DNA of 64,000 bases from CBDFGQ01 sp965247295 (lineage in GTDB: Bacteria; Chloroflexota; Dehalococcoidia; Lucifugimonadales; JAGWBF01). The stretch covers positions 1 through 64,000 of the forward strand of contig CBDFGQ010000005.1 in assembly GCA_965247295.1 (NCBI GenBank), written 5' to 3'. The notes below the pieces were generated by a model. The model saw only the letters and a list, made by a program, of their open reading frames with translations. It had not been told where the DNA came from and ran no database searches. Position numbers and translations under genes: made by a program. This document shows, in pieces, positions 41,825 through 50,361 of this stretch. The first letter of the stretch is position 1. Every line of letters begins with the position of its first letter.

Positions 41825-42739
41825 TCAGGCAATTGGAGGGTTGTTCCGGTACCATTCGACGATCTCTGAGCCCGTGGCGGCCCAGACACGCTGGGTGCGC
41901 ATCATGTGGCCCAGGGCATCGTCCAGGGTCCCGATACGGAAGGGCTGGCCTATGAGCCAGGGGTGCAGGTTGAGCACCAGCAGCCGCCCGTTCTGCGCAC
42001 CATCCCGCTGCATCGTCTCGAAGCACCCTTTGAGGAGCTCGCCGTACAAGTCTATGGTGAGATGGCGGTCCCAGAGGGCGTTGACGTCGTCCATCTCCAG
42101 CATGATGGGAAGGGCCACCAGCTCGCCCTTGGAGGTCTTGAAGGGATAGGGCTGCTCGTCGTTGACCCAGTCGCACACGTAACGGATGCCCGCCTCCGCC
42201 AGCAGCTGGGGTGTCCTTGCGGACTCCGCGTACTCCGGCCCCAGCCATCCCGAAGGGGCGGAGCCGGTAGCGCGTTTAATGGCATCCAGCGACGTCTTGA
42301 TGTACTCCCGCTCCTCCTCCTCGGTCATCTCGCTGGTTATCATCCGGCTCACCGACACGCCGTGGCCCATGATCTCGCAGCCCCGCTTCAGGCAGTGGGA
42401 CACTAGGTAGGGGTAGTTCTCGGCGGTCAGCGCGTCCATGGCGATGGTCGGTACGATGCGGTGCCTTTCCAGCACGTCCAGGACCCGGAAGATTCCCACC
42501 CGGTGGCCATATTCCCGGTGGGACATTTGAGCGTAGTCTGGAAATGGCCGCCGGTCCAGTCCCCCGGCGAGGGTCGGGGTGAATCCGCCAGACGGCGGGC
42601 TCCACTCCATGTGCTCCAGGTTGACGATGACGCAGAGGGCCACCCGGGCGTTCCGCGGCCACCTCAGCACGCCACGATTGACAATGGGCGACCAGTCGTA
42701 GTGCTCATGGTCCATCCCGAAGCGCCGCTCAGCCGGCAT
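41825..42739 (-). CDS. Polysaccharide-deacetylase-like hydrolase (allantoinase PuuE-like), copy A
   Basis: 304 residues, ATG. NodB-homology fold in the PuuE-type subgroup: WPRNARVALCVIVNLEHMEW, REYGHRVGIFRVLDVLERHRI, AMDALTAENYPYL, EIMGHGVS, and LHPWLIGQPFRI. Members act on cyclic amides such as allantoin rather than polysaccharides; the true substrate is unknown. It is arranged tail-to-head with copy B, 24 bases apart. Confidence 0.82.
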   Translation of the reverse strand: MPAERRFGMDHEHYDWSPIVNRGVLRWPRNARVALCVIVNLEHMEWSPPSGGFTPTLAGGLDRRPFPDYAQMSHREYGHRVGIFRVLDVLERHRIVPTIAMDALTAENYPYLVSHCLKRGCEIMGHGVSVSRMITSEMTEEEEREYIKTSLDAIKRATGSAPSGWLGPEYAESARTPQLLAEAGIRYVCDWVNDEQPYPFKTSKGELVALPIMLEMDDVNALWDRHLTIDLYGELLKGCFETMQRDGAQNGRLLVLNLHPWLIGQPFRIGTLDDALGHMMRTQRVWAATGSEIVEWYRNNPPIA

Positions 42740-42763
42740 AGGTTACGCTCCTCAGGCCCTTGC

Positions 42764-43672
42764 CTATTTGTTTAGCTGTGTTGCGTGGGCCACTGCCTGG
42801 TCGTAGTGGTTGGCTATGTAGTACTCGGCTATCTCATCGGCCGTGGTCTGCCACACCCCTTCGTGGGACATGATGTAGCCCATGATCTCATCCAGGTACT
42901 TTATCCTGTGGGGCTGCCCGATGACGAAAGGGTGGAGGGCGATGCACATAACCCGTCCACTCTCCCGGCCCTCCCTGTAGAGCTGGTCAAACTGTGCCTT
43001 GCATATCCGGGTGAAGTAATCTATCTCGTAGCCCTTTCTGAACATGGGGCTATCGTTTAGCTCCACGGTGTAGGGGACGGAGACCAGCTTACCCGACTTC
43101 ACCTTGATGGGCACCGGCTGGTCGTCGTGCATCCAGTCGGTGTGGTAAATGAGCCCCGCCTCGGCCATGAGGTCGGGTGTGCGCTCGGTGCCGGAGATGG
43201 CGGGCCCGAGCATACCCTTGAGGGTCTTCCCGGTATGGCGCTTCAGGGTATCTATGCAGTCCCGGTAGAACTCTCTCTCCTTCTCCTCGGTGTAGGTGCT
43301 CAAATAGCGGGTGTTGTATATTCCGTGACTCATGAAGTCCCAGTCCCGCTTCACCATGGCCTCCCCGATCTCGGGGTAGTGCTCCAACACGGCGAGGTTG
43401 AGGGACACGCAGCACCTGATCCCATGTTTGTCCAGCACCTCCAGCATCCGCCAGAAGCCCACCCGGTTGCCGTAGTCCCTGTAGGAGTATTGCTGAGCAT
43501 CGGGGTAGGGCGTTCTCGGAAACGGATTGCGCGTCCCATCGTACTCCGGCAGATACTCGTAGTGTTCTACATTGGGAGCGACCCAGAAGGCCACGCGGGC
43601 GTCGTTGGGCCATTTTATGACGGGACGGTCGATGATGGGGCTGTAGTCTACTCGATATGGGGGCAGGGACAT
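42764..43672 (-). CDS. Polysaccharide-deacetylase-like hydrolase (allantoinase PuuE-like), copy B
   Basis: 302 residues from ATG 43672, which has AGGAGG 8 bases upstream; the longer open frame lacks family resemblance at its start. Same fold as copy A: WPNDARVAFWVAPNVEHYEY, YGNRVGFWRMLEVLDKHGI, DFMSHGIYNTRYLS, AGLIYHTDWMHDDQP, LHPFVIGQPHRIKYLDEI. The two copies are diverged paralogues, not a recent duplication. Likely one transcript. Confidence 0.85.
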   Translation of the reverse strand: MSLPPYRVDYSPIIDRPVIKWPNDARVAFWVAPNVEHYEYLPEYDGTRNPFPRTPYPDAQQYSYRDYGNRVGFWRMLEVLDKHGIRCCVSLNLAVLEHYPEIGEAMVKRDWDFMSHGIYNTRYLSTYTEEKEREFYRDCIDTLKRHTGKTLKGMLGPAISGTERTPDLMAEAGLIYHTDWMHDDQPVPIKVKSGKLVSVPYTVELNDSPMFRKGYEIDYFTRICKAQFDQLYREGRESGRVMCIALHPFVIGQPHRIKYLDEIMGYIMSHEGVWQTTADEIAEYYIANHYDQAVAHATQLNK

Positions 43673-44080
43673 GGGAACGGTCCTCCTTTGCGGGCGGGGC
43701 ACTTCTGGTGGCACCCATGGACAAAGGGTAGGATACCCGTGAGCCCGTGTAGTGTCAACAAAAGGGGCCTGGCCGCTGGGGCGACGCCACCTTGACAAGA
43801 ACGTCCTTCCATAGAATATTGGGATGTACGCCGTCCAGTTCCAGGAGAAGTTGTAAGTATATAGGACGGTGAAGTAACCCCACGTTATGGTTTTTGGCGT
43901 GGCAGAGGACTAAAGTGTCATTCTGAAGGAGCGAAGCGACTGAAGAATCTGGTAGGGTAGGGTACATCGGTGGCGGGGAGATCTAGCCAACAGATAGGCG
44001 GATTGCCCGTCAGCCCCACCAGACCCTTCGCCTGCGGCTCAGGGTGACATGGAAAACTTTCACACTGGATTAATTACCCA
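43673..44080. other. Non-coding interval with a dispersed repeat
   Basis: 408 bases between the divergent deacetylase and HExxH genes. The part from 43917 to 44048 is a dispersed repeat copy (listed separately). The remainder contains a TTGACA at 43792-43797 without a good -10. No gene seen. Confidence 0.5.
43917..44048. repeat. Dispersed intergenic repeat (copy 2)
   Basis: GTCATTCTGAAGGAGCGAAGCG...GAAGAATCTGG at the left and CTTCGCCTGCGGCTCAGGGTGAC at the right. The left end matches the copies at 21260 and 61162, and the right end is the inverse of that motif with more mismatches. Non-coding. Confidence 0.7.
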
Positions 44081-44800
44081 ATGAAGGTCCTGGGCCGAGA
44101 TTTACTGCCTCCCTTCGATGGCTTCTGGGGCCAGTTGGCCGGGGAGATCGACGTTCCCGCCAGCATGATAGAGGAAGGGCGCCAGGCGGTGTTTGGCACC
44201 GAATCGTATGGCGGCGATCCCGACGACCTTTCTAGCTCCCGCCTCCCAAGGTGGATGGACCTGCCCGACGCCGCCCTTGGCTGCCATGTTGCCCATGAGC
44301 TGGCCCACCTGGTATTGCGAGGGAGGGGCTTTCCGGTCAGCGTACGAGGGCGACAATACCCAGAAGACTCTCCCGAGGCACGAGTGGGCGGCGACCTGGA
44401 AGAGATGATAAGCCACTACGGCGTGGAGGAGCTGCTAAGTCCGTTCCCATTTGACAGGTCTCACATCCATCAACACCTGTTTGAAGGCGCCCGTAACGGG
44501 CTTGAGATGAGCCCGGTGCCCGAACGCGGCACGCTCTGGTGGTGCACTTGGGCCTGCCGGTTCTGCGAGCTGAAGCAACTTCTCCCAGAGAGGACGTGGC
44601 TGCGGCTGGAGGTGGTATACGAGGGCCGGTGTCCCGAAATCGCGGATAAGGGCCGCGAGCTCGTGGAGATCATGCAACGTGAAGGCTTCCAGGACCCTGG
44701 CCAGGCCCTCCAGGCAATGATAAAGGCCAGGGATGCCCTGGGCTTACGGCAAGGAGAGCGCTGCCTGGTGCTGGACCCACGGGATGGCGAGGTCTACTGA
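44081..44800 (+). CDS. Hypothetical protein with a HExxH metallopeptidase-like motif
   Basis: 239 residues, ATG. Family not recognised. Residues about 65-85 contain CHVAHELAHLVLRGRG, and the HELAH is a HExxH zinc-binding motif in a helix, as in gluzincin or ImmA-type proteases. DLEEMISHYGVEELL 35 residues on could supply the third ligand. The middle has a Cys/Trp-rich WWCTWACRFCELKQLL. There is no signal peptide, so it is probably cytoplasmic. It follows a dispersed repeat and precedes the PFK operon. A metallopeptidase activity is inference from the motif only. Confidence 0.6.
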   Translation: MKVLGRDLLPPFDGFWGQLAGEIDVPASMIEEGRQAVFGTESYGGDPDDLSSSRLPRWMDLPDAALGCHVAHELAHLVLRGRGFPVSVRGRQYPEDSPEARVGGDLEEMISHYGVEELLSPFPFDRSHIHQHLFEGARNGLEMSPVPERGTLWWCTWACRFCELKQLLPERTWLRLEVVYEGRCPEIADKGRELVEIMQREGFQDPGQALQAMIKARDALGLRQGERCLVLDPRDGEVY

Positions 44801-44924
44801 ATCACACTGGACGACTGGGGCCCCGGACGGCGCCCGCAGTGGAGCAGATGTTGCCAATGGCCGTACGGCGGCCCCTGGGGAGCCGGTGGATGGGATTGCC
44901 GGCAATTACCGGTGCTATCTGGAC

Positions 44925-44953
44925 TTGACATGGAACTGCACGGGAAATACGAT
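44925..44953 (+). promoter_or_regulatory. Promoter candidate for the PFK-aldolase operon
   Basis: Perfect TTGACA at 44925-44930, a 17-base spacer, TACGAT at 44948-44953. Transcription would start near 44960, leaving a leader of about 108 bases before the PFK start. No leader structure is obvious. Confidence 0.55.
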
Positions 44954-45067
44954 TCAGTTTATCGCAAGGGGTTTTTCCGGCTCGCCCTCGCGTCCTGAAA
45001 CGAGAATAGGCATTTAGTATCAAATAGGAAAGGGGCCACCCGGATTACAAAGCAGGTGACCGACGGA

Positions 45068-46351
45068 ATGAGGAACGGACCGACTCGTATGGGTATTCTT
45101 GTGGGTGGTGGACCCGCCCCGGGAATCAACGGCACCATAAGCGCCGCCGCCATCGAAGCCATCAACTCGGGCCTGGAGGTAATCGGCATATACGATGGCT
45201 TCGAGCACCTGATCAACGGTCAGATGGACATGGTCCGCCAGCTAACTATCCCAGACGTGGCGAACATTCACTTTCTGGGCGGTTCCATTCTGCGAACCTC
45301 GCGGGCTAATCCGACGCGGAGGCAAGAAGACCTACAGCTCACGGTAGGCACCCTGCAAAAGCTTGGCATTTCCTATCTGGTGACTATAGGCGGCGACGAT
45401 ACGGCCTTCGCCGCCTACGAGGTGGCAAAGGCCTCCCAAGGGATGTTCCGGGTCGCCCATGCACCCAAGACGATAGACAACGACCTGCCCCTGCCCGGGG
45501 GAATGCCCACATTCGGTTTCGAGACGGCCCGCCATGTGGGAACGGAGCTCTTGCTCAACCTCATGGAAGACTCCCGGACCACCAACCGCTGGTACTTCGT
45601 GGTGGTCATGGGACGCAAGGCGGGGCACCTGGCCCTGGGCATAGGCAAGGCTGCGGGAGCTACCCTCACGGTCATTCCCGAGGAGTTCGGCACGGAGACC
45701 ATAAGCTTCCACGATGTCTGCGATGTCCTGGAGGGTTCGATACTCAAACGAGAGGTAATGGGGCGCAAGCGTGGAGTAGCGGTCATCGCCGAAGGCGTCG
45801 GCGCCATTCTGGAGCCCACCGAGGTGGCCGAGATCCCGGGGGTAGAGGTGGAATACGACGAGTACCAGCACATCAGGCTGGGGGAGATACCGCTGGCGAC
45901 CATCCTTAAGCGGGAAGTGCAGAGGAGATTCGCGGCTCGCGGCGACGGATTGTCTATCGTGGACGTTACGCTGGGCTACGAGCTGCGTGGCGCTCCACCC
46001 ATCCCATTCGACATTGACTATACCCGTACCCTGGGATATGGGGCGATCCAGTTCCTTCTGTCCGAGCCCGAAGATGAGCTGCTACGCCATGGTGGGATGG
46101 TTTGCCTCGAGAGCGGACGCCTGCGGGTATTGCCCTTTGAGGACCTACGGGACCCGGCCACCGGCCGGACCAGAGTCCGCCTGGTGGATATTGGTTCCGA
46201 ACACTACAACGTCGCGCGGAAGTACATGATCCGTCTGGGACGCGACGACCTGGAGGATCCGGAGATGCGCGGCAAGCTGGCGGAGGCCGCGAAAATGGCG
46301 CCGGAGGAGTTCCAGAAGCGGTACGCTTCCCCCATCAACTTGGCTCCCTGA
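45068..46351 (+). CDS. 6-phosphofructokinase, pyrophosphate-dependent type
   Basis: 427 residues from ATG 45068, which has AGGTGA 9 bases upstream; a GTG 12 bases earlier is less good. PFK fold: LVGGGPAPGING, GGDDTAFAA (108-115), PKTIDND (133-139), then GYELRGAPP and a large C-terminal extension. Asp111 in place of the Gly of ATP-PFKs and Lys134 in PKTIDND are marks of enzymes that use pyrophosphate instead of ATP (established for PPi-PFK). That would make the glycolytic step reversible. It is followed 45 bases later by a LacD-type aldolase. Confidence 0.85.
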   Translation: MRNGPTRMGILVGGGPAPGINGTISAAAIEAINSGLEVIGIYDGFEHLINGQMDMVRQLTIPDVANIHFLGGSILRTSRANPTRRQEDLQLTVGTLQKLGISYLVTIGGDDTAFAAYEVAKASQGMFRVAHAPKTIDNDLPLPGGMPTFGFETARHVGTELLLNLMEDSRTTNRWYFVVVMGRKAGHLALGIGKAAGATLTVIPEEFGTETISFHDVCDVLEGSILKREVMGRKRGVAVIAEGVGAILEPTEVAEIPGVEVEYDEYQHIRLGEIPLATILKREVQRRFAARGDGLSIVDVTLGYELRGAPPIPFDIDYTRTLGYGAIQFLLSEPEDELLRHGGMVCLESGRLRVLPFEDLRDPATGRTRVRLVDIGSEHYNVARKYMIRLGRDDLEDPEMRGKLAEAAKMAPEEFQKRYASPINLAP

Positions 46352-46396
46352 AAGTAGTCCAAGAAGACCCCAAGAAAGTAACGTTTAGGAGGAGTC

Positions 46397-47476
46397 GTGG
46401 CTGTCCAGATGTCCGGAGGAAAGTGGCAGCGCCTGAAGTCGCTCACCGACGAGGAGGGGCGATTCAAGATGATGGCGGTCGACCAGCGCGGGTCGCTGGT
46501 CCAGGCCCTGGCCCGGGCGGCTGGCAAAGAGGCCCAGCAGGTCGGATTCGAAGATGTGGCCGGGGTCAAGGCGACCATCACCAGAGCGCTCGGTCCCCTC
46601 GCCACCGCCGTGCTAACGGACCCCGTGTACGGCTACCCATACTCCATCCAGGACCTGCCCCCTCGGGTCGGCCTGCTCCTGGCCTACGAGGAGACGGGCT
46701 ATGATAAGGCGGGTCCCTCTGAGAGGGAGCGGAAGTCCAGTCTGATAGAGGGCTGGTCGCTGGAGAAGGCCCAGCGCTCGGGCGCAGATGCCGCCAAACT
46801 GCTTATCTACTACCGGCCGGACACCTCACAAGAGGTACTTCGCCACCAGCAGGACCTCGTGCGGCGCGTTGGCGAAGAATGCGGCCGGCTGGACATGCCC
46901 TTCCTTCTGGAGCTGGTCGGCTATCCCCTGGATGAAGGTGGCGCAGATACCGCCGAGTATGCCCGCGGAAAACCGGACGTGGTCCGTGGTAGTGCCGCCG
47001 AGTTTAGCAAGCCAGAGTACGGGGTTGACATACTCAAGCTGGAGTTTCCCGCCGACCTGAGGTACACCCGGGAATATTCGGCTGGCGCCTTCGACGGCAA
47101 GGAGCGCCAGCCCGTCTATACCCTGGCGGAGGTCCGAGAGTCCTGTCGCAAGCTGGATGAGGCCGCCTTGGCGCCCTGGGTCATACTGAGCGCGGGGGTA
47201 GACATCGAGGAGTTTCTGGTGCAGGTGGACCTTGCCGTGGAAGCGGGTGCCAGCGGCTTCCTCTGCGGGCGGGCCATCTGGAAAGACGCCATCGGACTCT
47301 ACCCGGACCTACCCGAGATGGAGCGATGGCTGACAACTCATGGAGCCTATAACTTCACGCGAGCCAACGCATGTGCCCGGATGGCCCTTCCCTGGGACAG
47401 GCACCGTAAGTTCGGTGGCTCGAACAACATCCAACTCGCCGGGAGGAGCCCGGACTGGTACGCCACAGCGGACTGA
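46397..47476 (+). CDS. Tagatose/fructose-bisphosphate aldolase-like enzyme (LacD/DeoC family)
   Basis: 359 residues, GTG start with AGGAGG upstream. Class I LacD-type TIM barrel: AVDQRGSL near the N-terminus, KATITRALGPLATAVLTDPVYG, GADAAKLLIYYRP (Lys134), and DILKLEFPAD with Lys214, the likely Schiff-base lysine by analogy with LacD. C-terminal AGVDIEEFL and GRAIWKDAI follow. LacD cleaves tagatose 1,6-bisphosphate and often fructose 1,6-bisphosphate; placement behind a PFK suggests it works on the PFK product. Convergent with the next gene. Confidence 0.85.
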   Translation: MAVQMSGGKWQRLKSLTDEEGRFKMMAVDQRGSLVQALARAAGKEAQQVGFEDVAGVKATITRALGPLATAVLTDPVYGYPYSIQDLPPRVGLLLAYEETGYDKAGPSERERKSSLIEGWSLEKAQRSGADAAKLLIYYRPDTSQEVLRHQQDLVRRVGEECGRLDMPFLLELVGYPLDEGGADTAEYARGKPDVVRGSAAEFSKPEYGVDILKLEFPADLRYTREYSAGAFDGKERQPVYTLAEVRESCRKLDEAALAPWVILSAGVDIEEFLVQVDLAVEAGASGFLCGRAIWKDAIGLYPDLPEMERWLTTHGAYNFTRANACARMALPWDRHRKFGGSNNIQLAGRSPDWYATAD

Positions 47477-47513
47477 ACTAGCCCCGGCGTTGACATTCGG
47501 CCCAGGTACTATC

Positions 47514-48023
47514 TTACTTGAGGCTCTCGAGGACTCGGCCCGCCAACTCTACCACAGTACCATCAGCCACCTGGCGGCACTCCAGCTCCGGAATCTCACC
47601 CAGGTCCGGGACACCGTCGCAGCCATCAGTAATCTCTTCAACCTTGGAAAGTATTGCCATCCATGGTGCGTCATGGCCGTCGCCTCCGGCTGCAAGTGGC
47701 AGGCTGTACACGGTGGTGGACGAGAGCCCATGGAACAGCAGCAGCACCGGGATCGCACCAGCCTGTAACCCAAATCCGGAAAGTAGCCCTTGCACGGTGC
47801 TGGATACGCCGTGCTGGCCGAATATCACCAGATTGCTGAAGGGTGCGCCACGGGCCTCAAAGCTGGAACGAAATCGGCGGAAAGCGTCGTGAGCCATCCT
47901 GTCTAGCTCGGAGGCAAGGAAGAGGGCGTGCACCGAAAACCGGGAGTTGCCACTGGAGGACAGCTCACCACACCAGCGCGTCAGCTTGTCCAGGTCATGG
48001 CTGTCGGCATGGCTGGTACTCAC
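47514..48023 (-). CDS. Hypothetical protein, N-terminus uncertain
   Basis: 169 residues from GTG 48023 (no SD seen). Family not recognised. The sequence looks like a true protein, with hydrophobic/charged alternation (VHALFLASELDRMAHDAFRRF, GAIPVLLLFHGLSS). The same frame continues about 16 codons upstream (EFRRDGPEDAYVVS) to a TGA at the edge of the GC-rich repeat at 48070-48180, so the true start may have been lost to the repeat. The gene ends 37 bases from the convergent aldolase. Confidence 0.5.
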   Translation of the reverse strand: MSTSHADSHDLDKLTRWCGELSSSGNSRFSVHALFLASELDRMAHDAFRRFRSSFEARGAPFSNLVIFGQHGVSSTVQGLLSGFGLQAGAIPVLLLFHGLSSTTVYSLPLAAGGDGHDAPWMAILSKVEEITDGCDGVPDLGEIPELECRQVADGTVVELAGRVLESLK

Positions 48024-48079
48024 GACATACGCATCTTCGGGCCCATCGCGGCGAAATTCCGGCTCCTGGAAGAATCACC

Positions 48080-48150
48080 CACATCCTGACCTTCCCCCAT
48101 CGAGGGGGATGGGACGTCTCTCGCAGTTTACGCGAGAGGGTCAGAGAGCG
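48080..48150. repeat. GC-rich hairpin repeat unit
   Basis: CCCCC-ATCGA-GGGGG followed by CTCTCGC-AGTTTAC-GCGAGAG and GGTCAGAGAGCGGGTGA. The two small hairpins and the AGAGGGTC element resemble the stretch at 19900-19945. Non-coding. Confidence 0.5.
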
Positions 48151-48185
48151 GGTGAATTCACCTCCATCCGATTTTCCACCGGGGT

Positions 48186-48770
48186 CTAGTAGGGAAGAAG
48201 CCAGGACTCGGAGAAGGCCAGGGCACACGTGCTGTGGCTGCGACCATCCCTCTGCCGGGGAAACGGCCGCCCCTTCGCGAATCTGCCGTTTAGCGTAAGC
48301 CGCGCTCCATTGGCTGGAATCAGGACGGTGCAAACTCCGTGGGGCCGCTGGGGATTGCTTCCCGGAAAGGTATGGCTCATGAAGGGCTCTCCCAGGTCGT
48401 ACCAGGTGAGAACGATCTCCTCGTCGCGGGCGCGCACCCTCTCAGTCCAGTAGGACCTCAGGTCCCCGGAGCTCTTGAAACGGGCCTCATGGGCCGGGAC
48501 CGCCAGATCACCGAAGGTGGCGTTCATCGTTCCCTGGATCGCCCCCTGCAGCCACCGGGTCATCTCGATGTTGTCCGTATAGATCCTCGGCTCGCTGTTG
48601 GTAAGCTCGCTTTGCAGAAACAGGACGCTGCCGGGCCCGCCTGGGGAGAACAGGATGCGCCAGAAACTGGCGTCTGTGGATGTTGGGCCGTCGTCGCTGT
48701 CACTGAGGCGGATGTAGGGGTTCTCCCCCGTGAGAAGCACCCTGTTGGGATCTATGGGTCCGGTAGTCAT
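48186..48770 (-). CDS. Conserved hypothetical protein
   Basis: 194 residues from ATG 48770 (GGGAGG 7 bases upstream); the longer frame starts in the repeat-like leader. The N-terminal half (NRVLLTGENPYIRLSDSDDGPT, IYTDNIEMTRWLQ) and the later WYDLGEPFMSHT look like a lipocalin- or cupin-like beta-rich protein, but I cannot name a family. No signal peptide. It is divergent from yebC. Confidence 0.6.
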   Translation of the reverse strand: MTTGPIDPNRVLLTGENPYIRLSDSDDGPTSTDASFWRILFSPGGPGSVLFLQSELTNSEPRIYTDNIEMTRWLQGAIQGTMNATFGDLAVPAHEARFKSSGDLRSYWTERVRARDEEIVLTWYDLGEPFMSHTFPGSNPQRPHGVCTVLIPANGARLTLNGRFAKGRPFPRQRDGRSHSTCALAFSESWLLPY

Positions 48771-48909
48771 CGTCAGCCTCCCATCAGGTGGAGCCACCTA
48801 CTTAAAGGGGGACTTCGCCCCCGCTACCCGATGCCACCTGGAATATGTGGGGAGTATAGTTGTGGCCCCATGGGCTGTCAACGCTGGATTTCCCGCAGGG
48901 ACAGGCGCT

Positions 48910-48938
48910 TTGACCACCACATGGCGTGATGATACAAT
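48910..48938 (+). promoter_or_regulatory. Sigma-70-type promoter of the yebC operon
   Basis: TTGACC at 48910-48915, a 17-base spacer, TACAAT at 48933-48938. Transcription would begin near 48945, 32 bases before the yebC ATG. It is probably the promoter for yebC-ruvC-ruvA. Confidence 0.7.
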
Positions 48939-48976
48939 CCAGATAGAAGGGCCGCCATTTAGAAGGGGGAATTGCT

Positions 48977-49738
48977 ATGTCCGGACACTCCAAGTGGTCA
49001 ACCATCAAGCGTGCAAAGGGTGTGACGGACGCCCGGCGGGGCCAGATGTTCACCAAGCTGAGTCGGGATTTGGCCATTGCCGTCCGAGAGGGCGGTAGCC
49101 CGGACCCGGAGCTCAACTACCGCCTTCGCCTGGCCATTGAAAAGGCCAAGGGCAGCAACATGCCCATGGACACGATCGGACGGTCCATCAGCAGGGCCGC
49201 GGGAGGGGGCGATTCCGGGGAGCAGGTTGTGGAGGTTATCTACGAGGGATACGGCCCCGGAGGCACCGCCATTATGCTCCAGGCCCTCACTACCAACCGT
49301 AACCGTACGGCGTCAGACGTACGGTCCACCTTTGCCAAGGCCGGCGGCAACCTGGGAGAGGCCGGATGTGTGGCCTGGAACTTCGAGTCCAGGGGGATAA
49401 TCACCCTCGACGTGGACGAGGATCGCGCCGAGGATACGGCCCTCCTTGCCATTGACGCCTCCGCCGACGACGTGAAGATGGAGGATGGCTACCTGGAAAT
49501 TTACACCCGGCCGGAGGCACTGGAGTCTGTGCGCAAGGAGATGGAGGAGCACCAGCTCACCACCTCTTCGGTGGAGATTTCTATGGTGCCCAAGTCGACC
49601 GTGTCCCTGGGCGCAAAGGAAGCGCAGCAGACACTGAGGCTGCTGGACTCCCTGGAGGAGCTTATGGATGTCCAGAGGGTGTTCAGCAACGCCGACTTTC
49701 CCGATGATGTCCTGGATGCCTACCGAAGCGAAGGTTAG
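48977..49738 (+). CDS. yebC: YebC/PmpR-family (TACO1) transcription or translation factor
   Basis: 253 residues, ATG. Classic start MSGHSKWSTIKRAKG..RRGQMFTKLSRDL, then SNMPMDTIGRSI, EGYGPGGTAIML, TNRNRTASDVRSTFAKAGGNLGE and a C-terminal LLDSLEELMDVQRVFSNADFPDD. YebC family members regulate transcription or help translation of difficult sequences. It is upstream of ruvC, a common genome arrangement (yebC-ruvC-ruvA-ruvB). ruvC begins 8 bases after its stop. Confidence 0.96.
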   Translation: MSGHSKWSTIKRAKGVTDARRGQMFTKLSRDLAIAVREGGSPDPELNYRLRLAIEKAKGSNMPMDTIGRSISRAAGGGDSGEQVVEVIYEGYGPGGTAIMLQALTTNRNRTASDVRSTFAKAGGNLGEAGCVAWNFESRGIITLDVDEDRAEDTALLAIDASADDVKMEDGYLEIYTRPEALESVRKEMEEHQLTTSSVEISMVPKSTVSLGAKEAQQTLRLLDSLEELMDVQRVFSNADFPDDVLDAYRSEG

Positions 49739-49745
49739 GTGTGGG

Positions 49746-50264
49746 TTGCTGGTTCTGGGAATCGATCCTGGCACCATCCGGATGGGGTACGGGCTGCTGG
49801 AGGAAAGGGATCCAATAACGGCAGTGGACTGGGGGGTCATCTCGCTGCGCCCGTCCATGCCATTGGAGGCGCGTCTCTTCCAGCTTCACTCCCACGTGCT
49901 CAACATGATAAGCATCTGGCAGCCCGACGCGGTGGCGGTGGAGCAGCCCTTTATTGGCAAGGGAGAGAACAGGTACGTGGGCTCCGCCTTCGCAATAGGC
50001 CAGGCTCAGGCGGTGGTCCTTATCGCAGCCGCGGGCCAGGGGATACCTGTGTCCCGCTACTCTCCCGCCCAGGTAAAGCGCGCCGTAGTGGACCATGGGG
50101 CCGCCACCAAGGAGCAGGTGCAGCAGATGGTGAAGTTGGCCCTGGGCCTGGAAACGGTGCCATCGCCCTCCGACGCCGCCGATGCCCTGGCCATCGCCCT
50201 CTGCCACATGCGGCAGCGAGAAGTGGAGGCAGTGCTGAAGCGAGAGATAACTTCAACTTCGTGA
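49746..50264 (+). CDS. ruvC: Crossover junction endodeoxyribonuclease RuvC
   Basis: 172 residues from TTG 49746, giving MLVLGIDPGTIRMGYGLL (AGGTGTGGG upstream); the longer open frame overlaps yebC. The catalytic acids are present: Asp7 (GIDPGT), Glu66 (AVEQPF), Asp143 and Asp146 (SDAADALAIAL). RuvC cuts Holliday junctions and acts with RuvAB. Normal length. Confidence 0.95.
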   Translation: MLVLGIDPGTIRMGYGLLEERDPITAVDWGVISLRPSMPLEARLFQLHSHVLNMISIWQPDAVAVEQPFIGKGENRYVGSAFAIGQAQAVVLIAAAGQGIPVSRYSPAQVKRAVVDHGAATKEQVQQMVKLALGLETVPSPSDAADALAIALCHMRQREVEAVLKREITSTS

Positions 50265-50361
50265 TGGAGTCGCCTTACCTGCGAGTCTCACGACGACCCA
50301 TGCTGTGGCCATATGAAATAGTGGACTCGGCCCCTGGGGCCCCCATCGAGAGGCTTGGCCC

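Noticed and set aside
43792..43820. A promoter in the gap before the HExxH gene
   Set aside because: TTGACA is perfect, but TAGAAT is only 14 bases away and the region is followed by a repeat, so no assignment is safe.
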